Of a stretch of 64,000 nt of DNA, positions 44,827 to 55,700 are shown in pieces. The DNA lies in NCBI GenBank assembly GCA_028688225.1, contig JAQTYQ010000015.1, positions 26,219 through 90,218 on the forward strand. Reading direction: 5' to 3'. Position 1 is the stretch's first letter. Every line of letters begins with the position of its first letter. This DNA comes from Opitutaceae bacterium (lineage in GTDB: Bacteria; Verrucomicrobiota; Verrucomicrobiia; Opitutales; Opitutaceae). A model generated the notes under the pieces. That model had not been told where the DNA came from. It searched no databases and worked only from the letters and a program-made list of their open reading frames with translations. The position numbers and the translations under genes were made by a program.

Positions 44827-45043
44827 TGAGCCTCACTTTGTCCTTGTTCGCTGCCACCGCTGCTCCTGTTTCGGAGACCCAACGTGAGCCGCGCTGTTGA
44901 CATCGTCTTTCACACAGATCGACGATTTTTGCATCTCCTTGGGGAGATGGTCGTGCTTAAATAACCATGCCAGCCGACGTCCGGTGAAAATGAACATCAG
45001 TCGGCAAGCAGCGGCGGTTACGCGCAGGTCGCCTCGTTTTCCG

Positions 45044-45973
45044 CTACGCTTTGTTCCGCCGAGTTTCGGTCGAGTTGCCTCGGTATGACGCGGAGTCTAC
45101 GAGTCTGCGGTAGTCGCGGGGAGAAACTCCGACTTCGTCCTGAAAGACGCGGGAGAAATATGCCGGATCATCAAATCCGAGTGCAAAAGAGATCTCCTTA
45201 AAAGGCTTGTCGGTAGTGCCAATCCACTCCTGAGCGCGTTCGATGCGCAGACGGTTCTTCGTCCTGGCCAATGTGTCGCCCATTTCGAGCGAAAAACGAT
45301 GCGTCAACGTGGACCGACTCAATCCCATACGCCGCGCCAACTCGTCCACCGATACGTTGCGCCCCAGGTTGTCCTTCAGCACTCGGAGAACCCGTTCCTG
45401 AAACTCGCTGCTCTGCGCCCGCTGGTAGGCCAGCGGGTGAATCACTCGTGGATGGCCTTCGGCCGAGGGCAACGCATGATGTAGCAGTGCCAGGATACGG
45501 AGAAAAGCGGCAGAAGCCACCCAACGCAATCCAGCATTGGCATTAGCAATCATGGAGGCTTCTTCGATATGGTGGCGCACCAACCCTCCCTCGTCGCGAA
45601 ACAAGCAGTAGCCGTTGCGGCGAACCAAAGCATCCAGAGGGTTGAATCGAGTCGCCGCACGAAACACGATCCAGGCATCATTGAATTCCATCGTTCCGCT
45701 ACAGTGCTCTTCGTACAAAGTATTGGGTGCGTACAATACGACGAAATTGGACTCCCTCATGAACTCCCGATTCTTCTCCGGGATGCGCACACGCTGGCGA
45801 AAGCAGCTGGCATCGATGACATAGAAGTTGAGCCTGGTTTGCCACCAGCCCGTGTACGAAAACTTTCTTCTCCCGACGCCGACAAAATTTAGGTGGAAGC
45901 CTCCCAAATCCTCGCGATGCTTCGGATTCGAGACCACGCGCATCTGCCGGCGTAACTGGCGAAAAATGTTCAT
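45044..45973 (-). CDS. AraC-family regulator of the galactoside locus
   Basis: This 309-residue protein starts at ATG 45973 with a GAGGA ribosome-binding site. The N-terminal half is a cupin-like ligand-binding region (GFHLNFVGVGRRKFSYTGWW, then IPEKNREFMRESNFVVLYAPN). The C-terminal half has two AraC helix-turn-helices (NVSVDELARRMGLSRSTLTHRF, then FKEISFALGFDDPAYFSRVF). It is divergent from the TonB-dependent receptor gene at 46589, the usual position for the activator of a carbohydrate-uptake locus. Confidence 0.88.
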   Translation of the reverse strand: MNIFRQLRRQMRVVSNPKHREDLGGFHLNFVGVGRRKFSYTGWWQTRLNFYVIDASCFRQRVRIPEKNREFMRESNFVVLYAPNTLYEEHCSGTMEFNDAWIVFRAATRFNPLDALVRRNGYCLFRDEGGLVRHHIEEASMIANANAGLRWVASAAFLRILALLHHALPSAEGHPRVIHPLAYQRAQSSEFQERVLRVLKDNLGRNVSVDELARRMGLSRSTLTHRFSLEMGDTLARTKNRLRIERAQEWIGTTDKPFKEISFALGFDDPAYFSRVFQDEVGVSPRDYRRLVDSASYRGNSTETRRNKA

Positions 45974-46588
45974 GGCATGTTCCTCATTTATATCGTTCTC
46001 GCTCGCGATCTATTCTTACTCGCATTTCCGGCAAAATTCCATGAGCAACTTGACGCCTACCGGTATGGGAATGGCACTGCCCGGGTCAGAGACAGGCTGG
46101 CGGAACCCTGATTCCGGCGACGCACCTAACTCAACTTGCGGCGTGCCGGTGGGCGATGGCATTCCTCCGAGGTTTTAGTGCATTGCTGAGGCGCACTCGA
46201 TCGTCGGTTGGACCCTTGGCAGTCAACGCGCGTTCCCCTCAGAAGGCAGGGGCGCTGATTCCTTGGACAATGATCCATCCGTGTTCGTGCCGGCCAGGCC
46301 GGGCCGTCTTGCAGCTCCTACACGCCGCTTCCGCCGGTTTCGGGCCAACATGCAGCCCGCACGGGAATGTAGCCACACAATCTCGAGAATCTATTCCTTC
46401 GGCCGCATGCATAGATTGGTCTATATCTTGTTTTGTAATTGCTCAAAAGTCCAAGAATTCTGCTTGTTTATTGGGGTTTTGCTACTTGAGCAGACACAGA
46501 GGAGAAATGAAATTCGAATATGCCCTTGTTGTTTATCGCAACGACAAAGCGCAACCTCCAAAGAGAGCAAACCCCAACCAGAACTCCT
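45974..46588. other. Divergent regulatory region between the AraC gene and the TonB receptor gene
   Basis: This 615-base region becomes AT-rich toward the receptor gene (46420-46510). No gene was recognised, and I see no promoter pair good enough to name. The AraC binding site is expected here. Confidence 0.5.
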
Positions 46589-49500
46589 ATGAGCCTAAAT
46601 TCCTACAAAAGGGCGGGCATATTGCTTGCAACCGCCTCGGTATGCTTGATGTTGAATCCAAAGCTGTTCGGCCAGATCGCTGCGGATCAGCCCGCGACCG
46701 ACGAGAAGACACAGCAGACTGAAAAGATCGAAGAGGTGGTGAAACTTTCGCCGTTCGTGGTGGAATCCACTGAGGGTGAAAACTCCTACTCCGCGGAAAG
46801 CACGTTGGCGGGCACACGGGTGCGCACGGATTTGAAAGACGTGGCCGCCTCCATCAGCGTGGTGACCAAGCAATTCCTCCAGGACACGGCGGTCAAGAAC
46901 GCCCAGGATTTGCTGGTCTATACACCTAATACCGAGGTGTCGGGTCTCGGTGGCAATTTCTCCGGATTTGCCGGATTGAAGACTTATAACGAATCGTCCA
47001 AGCTGGTCAATCCGAGCACGAACAACCGTGTGCGTGGCTTGGACGCGGCGGACAACACCCGCGACTACTTCCTGACGGATATTCCGTGGGACAGTTTCAA
47101 CGTGGGGCGCATCGATCTGCAGCGCGGGCCGAACTCCATCCTGTTCGGTGTTGGTAGCCCGGCCGGCATCATCAATGCCAGCATCACCGGCGCGAGTTAC
47201 AAAACCGCTTATAAGATCGAAAATGCCGTCGACGAGTATGGTTCCTTCCGCAGCATGGGCGATTTCAACTACGTTCTATTGCCCAACCAGTTGGCAGTCC
47301 GGGTTTCGCTGTTGAGCGACAAGGAAAAATATCAGCAGAAGCCGGCTTTCAATAATCAACATCGTATCTATACCGCTCTGCGCTATGATCCGAAGCTCTT
47401 CGGAGAACAAAGCCGTACGACTATTAATCTGAAGCTCGAACATGGTACGGTCAGGTCCAACAACCCGCGTATCCTGCCGCCGAACGATCAGATTACGCCG
47501 TGGTTCAGCAGCCCATATAACAAGCAGACGATCAACACCCTGTTGCCGGGAAAGGGTTCCCTTTCAAACGATCCGGTAACCAATTTGTATGCACTGAATG
47601 GTACTTTTTCATTCCAAGGGGTCGCGAGCGGAGTTGACGTTCGATCCTATTTCAACGGTGCCAGTGCGTCAGGTGCGATTCCCATGGATAGCAACAATCC
47701 GACCAAGGTCATCGTGAGCATGATCAATTCGGGAGTCCCCGGCTTGAACAATCAAGCCTATCGGGCCATGGCCGTGCCGTCCTATTCCAATTATGCGATC
47801 GCCGCCAAACTTCCCGGATTTGCTTTTTACAAAGACAAGGTGCTGACGGATCCGACGATCTTCGATTTCTACAACAACCTGCTCGACGGCCCCAACAAGC
47901 GCGAATGGCAGAAGTGGGACGCTTGGAATGCCGATGTGCAGCAAACCTTTTTTAATGATCGTCTGGCCTTTGACCTAACCTATGATCGCCAGGTTTACAA
48001 TTCCGGGCAGATCCCCTGGCTCACAGGCCAATACTATGGCATCGGCGTCGAGGTTAACGAGAGGCTGGCGGATAATAGTGTCAACCCCAACGTGGGGCGC
48101 CCCTATGTGGCGGCCAGCGATGTCTCCGGGAATTATTCCTTCAAGACCGATCGCGAAAGCGAGCGGGCCATCGTCACGGGCGACCTGAGGTCCGAAGATT
48201 ATCTAGGGAAGAATTGGGTGACTTATATCTTGGGTCGCAGCGTGCTCACCGGACTGGCGGGCGAAGAAAAGAAGGAAACCAAGACGGTTCAGTTTGCCCA
48301 AGACGCGACGACTCCAGATATAAACGGCAAGGCCCAGTTGAACTTGGGAAGCGCGATATCTAACTCGTTAGGTGGTCGCCAGTTCGATTATGTGTATTAC
48401 ATGGGGCCCAGTCTGAGCAACAAGAGTTCGGCGTCGGGGGCCAATCTCTCGGGAATGACCGTAAAACTCAATCCGAGTGCCAGCAACAATGTAAAGTATT
48501 TCGATGACAGTAGATATAATGGGACCGAAGCAAGCAGAAACGACCCCTATACCTATGTCGACTTCAACACCGGCGGAACCGTGACCACCATTCAGTCCAA
48601 TAATCCCGCCAACTATCCTGGTTGGACAGTGTCGCCGGTCGATTGGATGAGCGCCGATAATCCGAAGGATTTCCCCGGTCTGGTCACGGGTGGCGAGCGT
48701 ACGAAATACAAGGACAAATCCCAAGGCTTCACTTGGCAGGGTTACCTGCTGGATAGCGATCTGGTGGTCACGTTTGGCTGGCGCAAAGACACGGTCACTA
48801 ATTACCAGACCACCTCACCGTTGAATTCCGTCACGGGCTTGGCCGCACTGGATTATGATATCAATCCGGCCAGCTTACGCGAGGCAACCGGCCAGAGCCG
48901 GAATTGGAGCGGCGTTTTTCACTTACCCAAGAAGCTTACCTCCAAGCTTCCCTGGGGCACGAGCATCAGCGTGTTCTACAACGATTCGAGCAACTTCAAG
49001 GCCGACGCCCCGCGCCGTAATCTGGTGGGGGCGGTGATTCCCAATCCGCAAGGGAAAACGCGGGAGAAGGGGTTTGTCATCAACACCTTCAATGACCGTC
49101 TCACCCTGAGGGCTTCCTGGTACAAGACCACCGTGGCCAACGCCACTCTGGCCTCGGGTGGGACCGCGATTTTTGGTGGGGGTGGTTATCTCATGTATCA
49201 GCTCCAAACCTTGGGATATATCATGGCTTCGATGGTTCAGGATGCACAGAACGGCATCTCCGATGACCCCCCGGGGTTTGTGTGGGATCCCACGCAGTGG
49301 AGTTGGGATAAATATTTCGCCGACCAAGGTTGGACGAATTACGCCTACATGGATGCTGCCGGCTCGTATCCGAACAAGGTTCCTCCCATAAATTATTTCG
49401 ACAACTACACGAATACCAGCGCGACCTCGATCTGGCAGACTGCACCGCAGACCATCGAGGCAAGGAAAATGGTGCAGGCCTGGGTGAATACGCCTGCCAT

Positions 49501-50329
49501 TATGACCAAGGATTTCTTCACCTTCTGGAACAGTCCGATTCCCATCGATCCAACCTTGGCCAAGGCCAGCGGCAATCTCCATTCCGCCTTTGGCGGGACC
49601 AGCCCCCAGACCAGTTTCTTTAACTATTTGATTCCCGCATTGAGCCCCTCGGGTAGCAATCTGCCAGTCACCACGGTGGACACGCTCGCTGAAGGTCAGG
49701 AGTTCGAACTCACCTACCGGCCGATCAAGAACTGGAACATCTCCCTGAACTACGTCCGAACCTACGCCACGAGGACGAATCTTGACTCGACCACGCGTGC
49801 TTACATGGAACAGTTCAATGCCTTCTATAGCGGCGACGCGGGGTCATTGCGTCTTTGGGGACAACAGTCGCCGACCTTCTTGGTGAAGAACCTGTGGCAA
49901 AACAACCTCTGGTTGCCCTACGAAGTCATGCTCGCTTCGCAGGGACAATCTGCCCCAGAGGTGTCGCCGTGGAGAGTCAATGCCGTCACGACCTACACCT
50001 TCGACCACGGTCGTCTGAAGGGATTCTTTATCGGTGGCGCGGCCCGGTTGGAAGCAGGACGCATCGAAGGCTACCGCTATAGCCCCGAGTTGGGCTTCCT
50101 CGACGTCAACAAGCCGCTGATGGGTCCCGATGACCAGCATTTTGATTGCTGGATTGGCTACTCGCGCAAGCTGTCCCACAACCTCAACTGGCGCATCCAG
50201 CTCAACGTGCGCAACGTTGGGGAAAAGACGCGGTTGGTGCCGGCTTATTATGAACCGGACGGCTCGTTGGCCCTAGCCCGCATTCAGCAGGGTTCGGAGT
50301 GGCAGTTCACGAATACGTTTGAGTTCTAG
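46589..50329 (+). CDS. TonB-dependent outer-membrane receptor
   Basis: The ATG at 46589 gives 1246 residues with a signal peptide ending near LFGQ. The N-terminal KLSPFVVESTEG motif seen in many Opitutaceae receptors is followed by the plug domain (AASISVVTKQFLQDTAVKNAQDLLVYTPN, then RVRGLDAADN, DRIDLQRGPNSILFG-type IDLQRGPNSILFGVGSPAG) and a long beta-barrel ending in WQFTNTFEF with the terminal aromatic residue. It imports large ligands energised by TonB. It is first in a rightward glycoside locus. No SusD-like gene follows, unlike Bacteroidetes loci. Codon usage is more AT-rich than the respiratory block. Confidence 0.95.
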   Translation: MSLNSYKRAGILLATASVCLMLNPKLFGQIAADQPATDEKTQQTEKIEEVVKLSPFVVESTEGENSYSAESTLAGTRVRTDLKDVAASISVVTKQFLQDTAVKNAQDLLVYTPNTEVSGLGGNFSGFAGLKTYNESSKLVNPSTNNRVRGLDAADNTRDYFLTDIPWDSFNVGRIDLQRGPNSILFGVGSPAGIINASITGASYKTAYKIENAVDEYGSFRSMGDFNYVLLPNQLAVRVSLLSDKEKYQQKPAFNNQHRIYTALRYDPKLFGEQSRTTINLKLEHGTVRSNNPRILPPNDQITPWFSSPYNKQTINTLLPGKGSLSNDPVTNLYALNGTFSFQGVASGVDVRSYFNGASASGAIPMDSNNPTKVIVSMINSGVPGLNNQAYRAMAVPSYSNYAIAAKLPGFAFYKDKVLTDPTIFDFYNNLLDGPNKREWQKWDAWNADVQQTFFNDRLAFDLTYDRQVYNSGQIPWLTGQYYGIGVEVNERLADNSVNPNVGRPYVAASDVSGNYSFKTDRESERAIVTGDLRSEDYLGKNWVTYILGRSVLTGLAGEEKKETKTVQFAQDATTPDINGKAQLNLGSAISNSLGGRQFDYVYYMGPSLSNKSSASGANLSGMTVKLNPSASNNVKYFDDSRYNGTEASRNDPYTYVDFNTGGTVTTIQSNNPANYPGWTVSPVDWMSADNPKDFPGLVTGGERTKYKDKSQGFTWQGYLLDSDLVVTFGWRKDTVTNYQTTSPLNSVTGLAALDYDINPASLREATGQSRNWSGVFHLPKKLTSKLPWGTSISVFYNDSSNFKADAPRRNLVGAVIPNPQGKTREKGFVINTFNDRLTLRASWYKTTVANATLASGGTAIFGGGGYLMYQLQTLGYIMASMVQDAQNGISDDPPGFVWDPTQWSWDKYFADQGWTNYAYMDAAGSYPNKVPPINYFDNYTNTSATSIWQTAPQTIEARKMVQAWVNTPAIMTKDFFTFWNSPIPIDPTLAKASGNLHSAFGGTSPQTSFFNYLIPALSPSGSNLPVTTVDTLAEGQEFELTYRPIKNWNISLNYVRTYATRTNLDSTTRAYMEQFNAFYSGDAGSLRLWGQQSPTFLVKNLWQNNLWLPYEVMLASQGQSAPEVSPWRVNAVTTYTFDHGRLKGFFIGGAARLEAGRIEGYRYSPELGFLDVNKPLMGPDDQHFDCWIGYSRKLSHNLNWRIQLNVRNVGEKTRLVPAYYEPDGSLALARIQQGSEWQFTNTFEF

Positions 50330-50386
50330 CCTGTTTTCCTGCACCGGGCGCTACGGCTCACGGCCAGGTGCGGGGAAGTCATGTGT

Positions 50387-50416
50387 GATGCCGGGAGTTC
50401 GCTCCCGGCATCGCCT
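50387..50416 (+). terminator. Intrinsic terminator after the TonB receptor gene
   Basis: GATGCCGGGAG (50387-50397), loop TTCG, CTCCCGGCATC (50402-50412), then GCCTTTTC. It is a perfect 11-bp stem capped by a UUCG tetraloop. It would separate or attenuate transcription between the receptor and the dehydratase gene. Confidence 0.88.
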
Positions 50417-50575
50417 TTTCCCGGATCGTCCGTGCAGCAGAGCTGTGCCCAAATCCATAGCACAATGAATCCTGATATTGACTTGGAACATTCAACGAGA
50501 GCGCACGCATATGGCCGTGATGCATCTATTCCGACTGACGTTGGGGATCGGAATACAGGAGCGGAATGCTCTGAT

Positions 50576-51697
50576 ATGAGAATCATCCAAGTCATTTGCC
50601 AGATTCTGCGGATCGACAAGATCGAGCAAAAGACTGCGGGAACGCAGGATACCATTATCATCCGTATCCGGACAAAATCCGGATTGGAGGGGGTCGGTGA
50701 GGCCGATGCATCGCCGGAGGTGCTGATGGCAATCATCGACGCTCCCTATAGTCATAATCTCGCGTGTGGCTTGAGGGAGCTCCTTGTTGGAAGGAACGCG
50801 ATGGAGCATGAAGCCATCCGCGATATCCTCTACCGACGTACGATGTATTTTGGGCGACGGGCGGTTGGCTTTGCCGCGATCGCGGGCGTTGACATGGCTC
50901 TCTGGGATCTCAAGGGCAAGTACTTGTCGGAGCCTATCCACCGCCTCTTGGGTGGCCAGCGCCACAAGACTATTCCTGCCTACGCATCCATTCTATTTGG
51001 CCACGACGGAGAGAAGACGGCGGAAATTGCCCGCCGCTGGCGGGCGGCAGGCTATCGTGCCATCAAATTCGGTTGGGAGCCGATGGGACAAAGCGAAGCA
51101 CTCGACTTGGAACTCGTCGCCGCAGCCCGCAAGGGGTTTGGCGATGATGGCATGGTGCTGATCGACGCGGGCTGTGTCTGGGACGCTCGCACTGCGTTGC
51201 AGCGGGCGCTTCGTTTTCAGGATCACAATATCGGTTGGCTAGAGGAGCCTCTCTCGCAGGACGATATTGACGGTTACGTCTGGCTGAGGGATCGCTCTCC
51301 TATTCCAATTGCCGCTGGTGAAGGCGAGTGCGGCCGGGCGGCCTTTCGCCCTTGGATCGAGCGCCACGCATTGGACATCTATCAGGTAGATCTGGCGCGG
51401 AATGGATTTACCGATTCCTTATATATCCGGCAAAGGGTGGAGGAGATCGGCGCGCGACTCTGCAACCACTGCTACAAAAGTCCGATCAGTGTCGCCGCCT
51501 GCCTACATTGGCTATGCACGCATGAACAGGCGTTCCTGTTCGAGGACTGCGTAGAGGATTCTCCTTTGCGGCACGAACTGACGTTGGAACCCATGCACGC
51601 TGTGAACGGCATGATCGCGGTGCCCAACGGCCCGGGGCTGGGGATTACCTTGAATGAGGATTTTGTTCAGCGCCATCTACTGATGGAATCGAATTGA
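50576..51697 (+). CDS. Enolase-superfamily dehydratase (mandelate racemase subgroup)
   Basis: The ATG at 50576 gives 373 residues; the frame is open upstream. Expected ligands are present: Lys164 (YRAIKFGWEPMG), metal ligands Asp197 (MVLIDAGC), Glu223 (GWLEEPL) and Glu249 (AAGEGECG), then the His-Asp dyad Asp272 (YQVDLARNG) and His298 (CNHCYKSPI). This arrangement is that of sugar-acid dehydratases of the MR subgroup. In a galactoside locus a galactonate-type substrate is plausible but unproven. An SDR gene follows 21 bases later. Confidence 0.88.
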   Translation: MRIIQVICQILRIDKIEQKTAGTQDTIIIRIRTKSGLEGVGEADASPEVLMAIIDAPYSHNLACGLRELLVGRNAMEHEAIRDILYRRTMYFGRRAVGFAAIAGVDMALWDLKGKYLSEPIHRLLGGQRHKTIPAYASILFGHDGEKTAEIARRWRAAGYRAIKFGWEPMGQSEALDLELVAAARKGFGDDGMVLIDAGCVWDARTALQRALRFQDHNIGWLEEPLSQDDIDGYVWLRDRSPIPIAAGEGECGRAAFRPWIERHALDIYQVDLARNGFTDSLYIRQRVEEIGARLCNHCYKSPISVAACLHWLCTHEQAFLFEDCVEDSPLRHELTLEPMHAVNGMIAVPNGPGLGITLNEDFVQRHLLMESN

Positions 51698-51718
51698 TGA
51701 CGCAAACCCATCCGAACC

Positions 51719-52474
51719 ATGAACGTATTCTGCTTCAAGGACCAGCGGGTCATCATCAGTGGCGGTGGAACTGGCATTGGTCGTTCACTCGCCATCGCCT
51801 TCGCGGAGGCAGGGGCTAGGGTTCGAATCATCGGACGAACTAAGACCACTTTGGCGGAAGTGGCCGGCCGCTACCCTCAACAAATCGAATATGTCTGTTG
51901 CGATGTTCGCGATGGGCCACGTTGGAAGGAGGTGATTGCAGGTCATGATCCTGATGTATTGATTAATAATGCGGCTGTTTGTCCCCTAACCGACGTATTG
52001 GACGACAACGATCCTTCCTGGAAGAGCGTGTTGTCGATTAACTTCGAAGGGACGTTGACGGGGTGCCGGGAAGCGGCCACGAAGATGCGTGCGCGCGGCG
52101 GCGGACGAATCGTCAATATCACCTCCGTGCACGGCCATATCTGTGAACGGGGTCACACCGCCTACGGCGTCGCCAAATCAGCGGTCGATCAATTAACGCG
52201 ATGCCTCGCGGTGGAATTGGCGCCTTATGGTATCCTCGTCAACGCGGTCGCACCGGGGTTTGTCGAAACGCCGATGAGTCGAGCTTCCGGCGTGAATGAA
52301 CTCAAGACCGATTGGTTTCAAAGCCAGTTCATCGATTCGGGACGCATCCCGTTGCGTCGTCCCGCCCAGCCGGCAGAGATTACGGCCGCTGTCCTGTTTT
52401 TCGCCAGCAAGGAAAACACATATATAACAGGCCAAGTCTTGGCGGTCGATGGCGGTATGACGCTTACCCTTTGA
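51719..52474 (+). CDS. Short-chain dehydrogenase/reductase
   Basis: This 251-residue classical SDR has the cofactor loop SGGGTGIGRS (14-23), NNAAV at 83-87 and a catalytic triad Ser136, Tyr149, Lys153 (TSVHGH ... HTAYGVAKSA). Arg40 (IIGRTK) suggests NADP(H) over NAD(H), but this is weak. Such enzymes oxidise aldoses or reduce keto-sugar acids next to MR-type dehydratases. The C-terminus YITGQVLAVDGGMTL is canonical. It is co-oriented and close to the dehydratase gene, forming one step pair. Confidence 0.92.
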   Translation: MNVFCFKDQRVIISGGGTGIGRSLAIAFAEAGARVRIIGRTKTTLAEVAGRYPQQIEYVCCDVRDGPRWKEVIAGHDPDVLINNAAVCPLTDVLDDNDPSWKSVLSINFEGTLTGCREAATKMRARGGGRIVNITSVHGHICERGHTAYGVAKSAVDQLTRCLAVELAPYGILVNAVAPGFVETPMSRASGVNELKTDWFQSQFIDSGRIPLRRPAQPAEITAAVLFFASKENTYITGQVLAVDGGMTLTL

Positions 52475-52771
52475 GCATTGTCCGCGGTTTGTGATGTCGG
52501 CAATACTCAATATGTGCAGATGGCGTGGCGTTCAAATACCTCAAAGGCGATTCACGCGGCGTCTCGGTAATAACAATTAAATATCGTTCGCGATCAACCA
52601 TCGACTGAATCCCCGACTGAAGCGAAGAGCGACACGATGCAGGAAGGGGTGATGAAGATGTCATCCTTTACTTGCGGTCCCTCGCAAACCCACAACCTCC
52701 TCCACCCCTGACTCTCATTGAAACCACTCCAGCCCAGTGAGGAAAGCCGATGGCCTGAACCGGTTCCCCGG
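52475..52771. other. Leader region of the GH2 gene
   Basis: The 297 bases between the SDR and GH2 genes hold no recognised gene. Short frames on both strands have no domain signal. A promoter for the GH2-GH36 set may lie here, but none is clear. Confidence 0.45.
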
Positions 52772-55700
52772 ATGATTGCTTCGATTCTGAAAACCAAGCT
52801 TGCCTCCGCGGGTGTGGTACTCTTGGTCGGTCTGGCTGCGTCAAGGCCAGATGTCCTGGCCCAGGCGCGTGAGTCGAAGGAGGACAAGTTCGCCCAGATC
52901 GCCGGCCTCCAGACTGATTCCGCCAACCGCAACCTGATTTCGATCGCCCCCATGCCCTTGACCCGGCGATGGTTGTCGATTGACGCCGCGGGGACGACGG
53001 CCGCCTTCCAGCCGGCAGTGCAGATTGCCACGGCCGAACAGCTGCGCGAGGAACTTCAGCGTCAGCGTGAGCGGTACGCCCCTTACCTCCAAGACCTGGC
53101 GCCGCAGCTCGACGACCTGCGGATCCGTGTCCCCGTCGAATCGTTCGACTGGCGGGTGGAAACGGAGGACGACCGGCGCGACTTTGCCGGGACGCTGGCC
53201 GGCCAGGGGAAGTGGCAGCAGGTGAGAATCCCACACTACGGCCCGCCCATGGGCCGCGCCGTGACCTATTACCGAACTACCTTCGAGGTGACCCCCGCGA
53301 TGCTCGCCAAGGGGGCGCTCTTCGTGCATTTCAATGGTGTCGACTACAAGGCCCATGTCTTCGTCAACGGCGCGTTTCTCGGCTCGCACGAAGGGTATTT
53401 CGCGCCGTTCGAATTCGAGTTCACCACGCATGCCCGGTTGGGCCGGAATACCCTGGTGGTGAAGGTGCTCAATGATTACATCATGCTGGGCAATAGCGCC
53501 GACCGCGGGTTCCTTCCCGGGGGCAAGGAGTACGAGGGTGACAAAATCTACGCCTGTGGCGGGCCCGGCTGGGACGAGCCGATGGTCGGCTGGCACGAGT
53601 GTCCGCCGGGCATGGGCGTCTATCAAGACGTCACCATCGAAGCCCGCCGCCGGATCCATCTCCACGACGTCTTCGTCCGCCCCCTGGGCGAATCGGGCAA
53701 GGCCGAGGCCTGGATTGAAGTCTTCAACTGCGATCCCCAGCCGGCGCCGGTCGCCATTGAAGTGTCGGTCGCCGGCCAGAATTTCCGGGCCGACGTGCTC
53801 CGCGGCCAGCGCTACCGCCCACCCGAAGTGGCGATGGGCGGCGTGAACTGCTGGAAGATTCCCCTGACCATTGCGGAGCCGCGACCATGGGAGCCCGACA
53901 CCCCGTGGCTCTATCAGCTGCAGGTCAGACTCCTGGATGGCAAGGGCAATGTCCTCGACACGATGCGACGCCAGTTTGGCCTCCGCACCTTCCGCATGGA
54001 ATACGCTGAAGAGCCGAAGGGCCGGATGTTTCTCAACGGCAAGGGCATCAAGCTCCGCGGGGCCAATACGATGGGTGCCTTCCAGCAATGCGTGATACGC
54101 AAGGACTGGCAGCAGTTGATCGATGACATCCTGCTGGCCAAGATCACGCACCTGAACTACATCCGGCTGACCCAGACTCCCGTGCAGCCGGAGATCTACG
54201 AATACTGCGACCGGCTGGGCCTGATGCTTCAGACCGATCTGCCCCTGTTCGGCAACGTGAAACGCAACCAGTTCTGCGAGGTCGTGCGCCAGGCGGAAGA
54301 GATGGAAAAACTCGTGCGGCCCCATCCCTCAAATATCCTGGTTACGTACATCAACGAGCCGTTCCCCGACGCCAGCGGCAATCCGCAGCGCAACCTGACC
54401 CGCGAGGAACTGGGCCATCTGTTCAAGGCGGCGGATACGGTCGTGCACATGGCGAACCCCGACCAAGTCATCAAGGCCGTCGATGGCGATTACGATCCGC
54501 CGGGGCCGGGGATGCCCGACAATCACTGCTATTGCGGCTGGTACAACGGGCACGGCGTGGACCTAGGAGCGCTGTACAAGGGCTATTGGCAGCGGGTCAA
54601 ACCGGGCTGGGTCTACGGATGCGGCGAGTTCGGCGCCGAAGGGCTCGACCCCGCCATCCTGATGCACAAGCGCTACCCCAAGGACTGGCTGCCCCAGACT
54701 GCGGCGGAGGACCAGCAGTGGACGCCAAGCCGGATTCCCGGTGCGCAGACCGGGGAAATGCACGACAACTTTTTTGAGACCCCGCAGACGCTCGCCGGGT
54801 GGGTGCAACGGAGCCAGGCGCATCAAGCCTTGATCATCCGCCTGATGACCGAGGCCTTTCGCCGTGATCCGCGCATGCACAGTTTCGCCGTCCACCTGTT
54901 CATCGATGCCTTCCCCAGCGGATGGATGAAGAGCCTCATGGATTGCGAACGTGAGCCCAAGCCCGCCTGGTTCGCCTACCGCGACGCATTGACGCCGCTG
55001 GCCGTGAACCTGCGGACGGACCGCCGGGCATTCTTTGCAGGCGAGCCGATCGAACCGGAGTCCTGGATCTGCAACGATCTCCACACGGCCCCGCCCAACG
55101 CCACTCTGCACTATCAGCTCGAACAGGCGGGCAAGGTCCTGCAAGCCGGCTCGGCGCCCGCGGCCGTGCCTCTCTTCGACTCCGCCTACCAAGGCACCAT
55201 CCCGTTCCGGGCGCCGCCGGTGGCGTCGCGCACGACCGTCACCGTGCGGCTGGGGCTTCTTGACGCCGACGGCCGGGTACTGCACGACACCGCGATCGAG
55301 GTGGCCGTGTTCCCCCGCGCCCCGGCAGCCATGCACCGCGTCTACGTGATTGGCAGCCCGCGGGGCAAGGCGGCTCAACTGGCCGGCGATCTTGGCGCCA
55401 ATGCAGTCTTCGAGGGTCCCATCGACGCCCATGATGCCATCCTCATCGACGACTTCCCCGCCTTCGGCAAGGTCGAGACGCAGGTCGCCCAAGCCGTGCG
55501 TGCCGGCGCGCAGGCGGTGTTTCTCGAACTCACCGAGGGAAAATATCAGATCGCCCAGACGGAAGTCGTCGTCGGGGGGACCCCGAGGAAGGTCCTCTTT
55601 GGGGAAGCATCGACGGGGCTGCACTTCGTGTCCCGGGCCACGGGCCACCGCTTCGTCGAAGGCTTTCAACCCGACGACTTCAAGTTCTGGTATGATGCGC

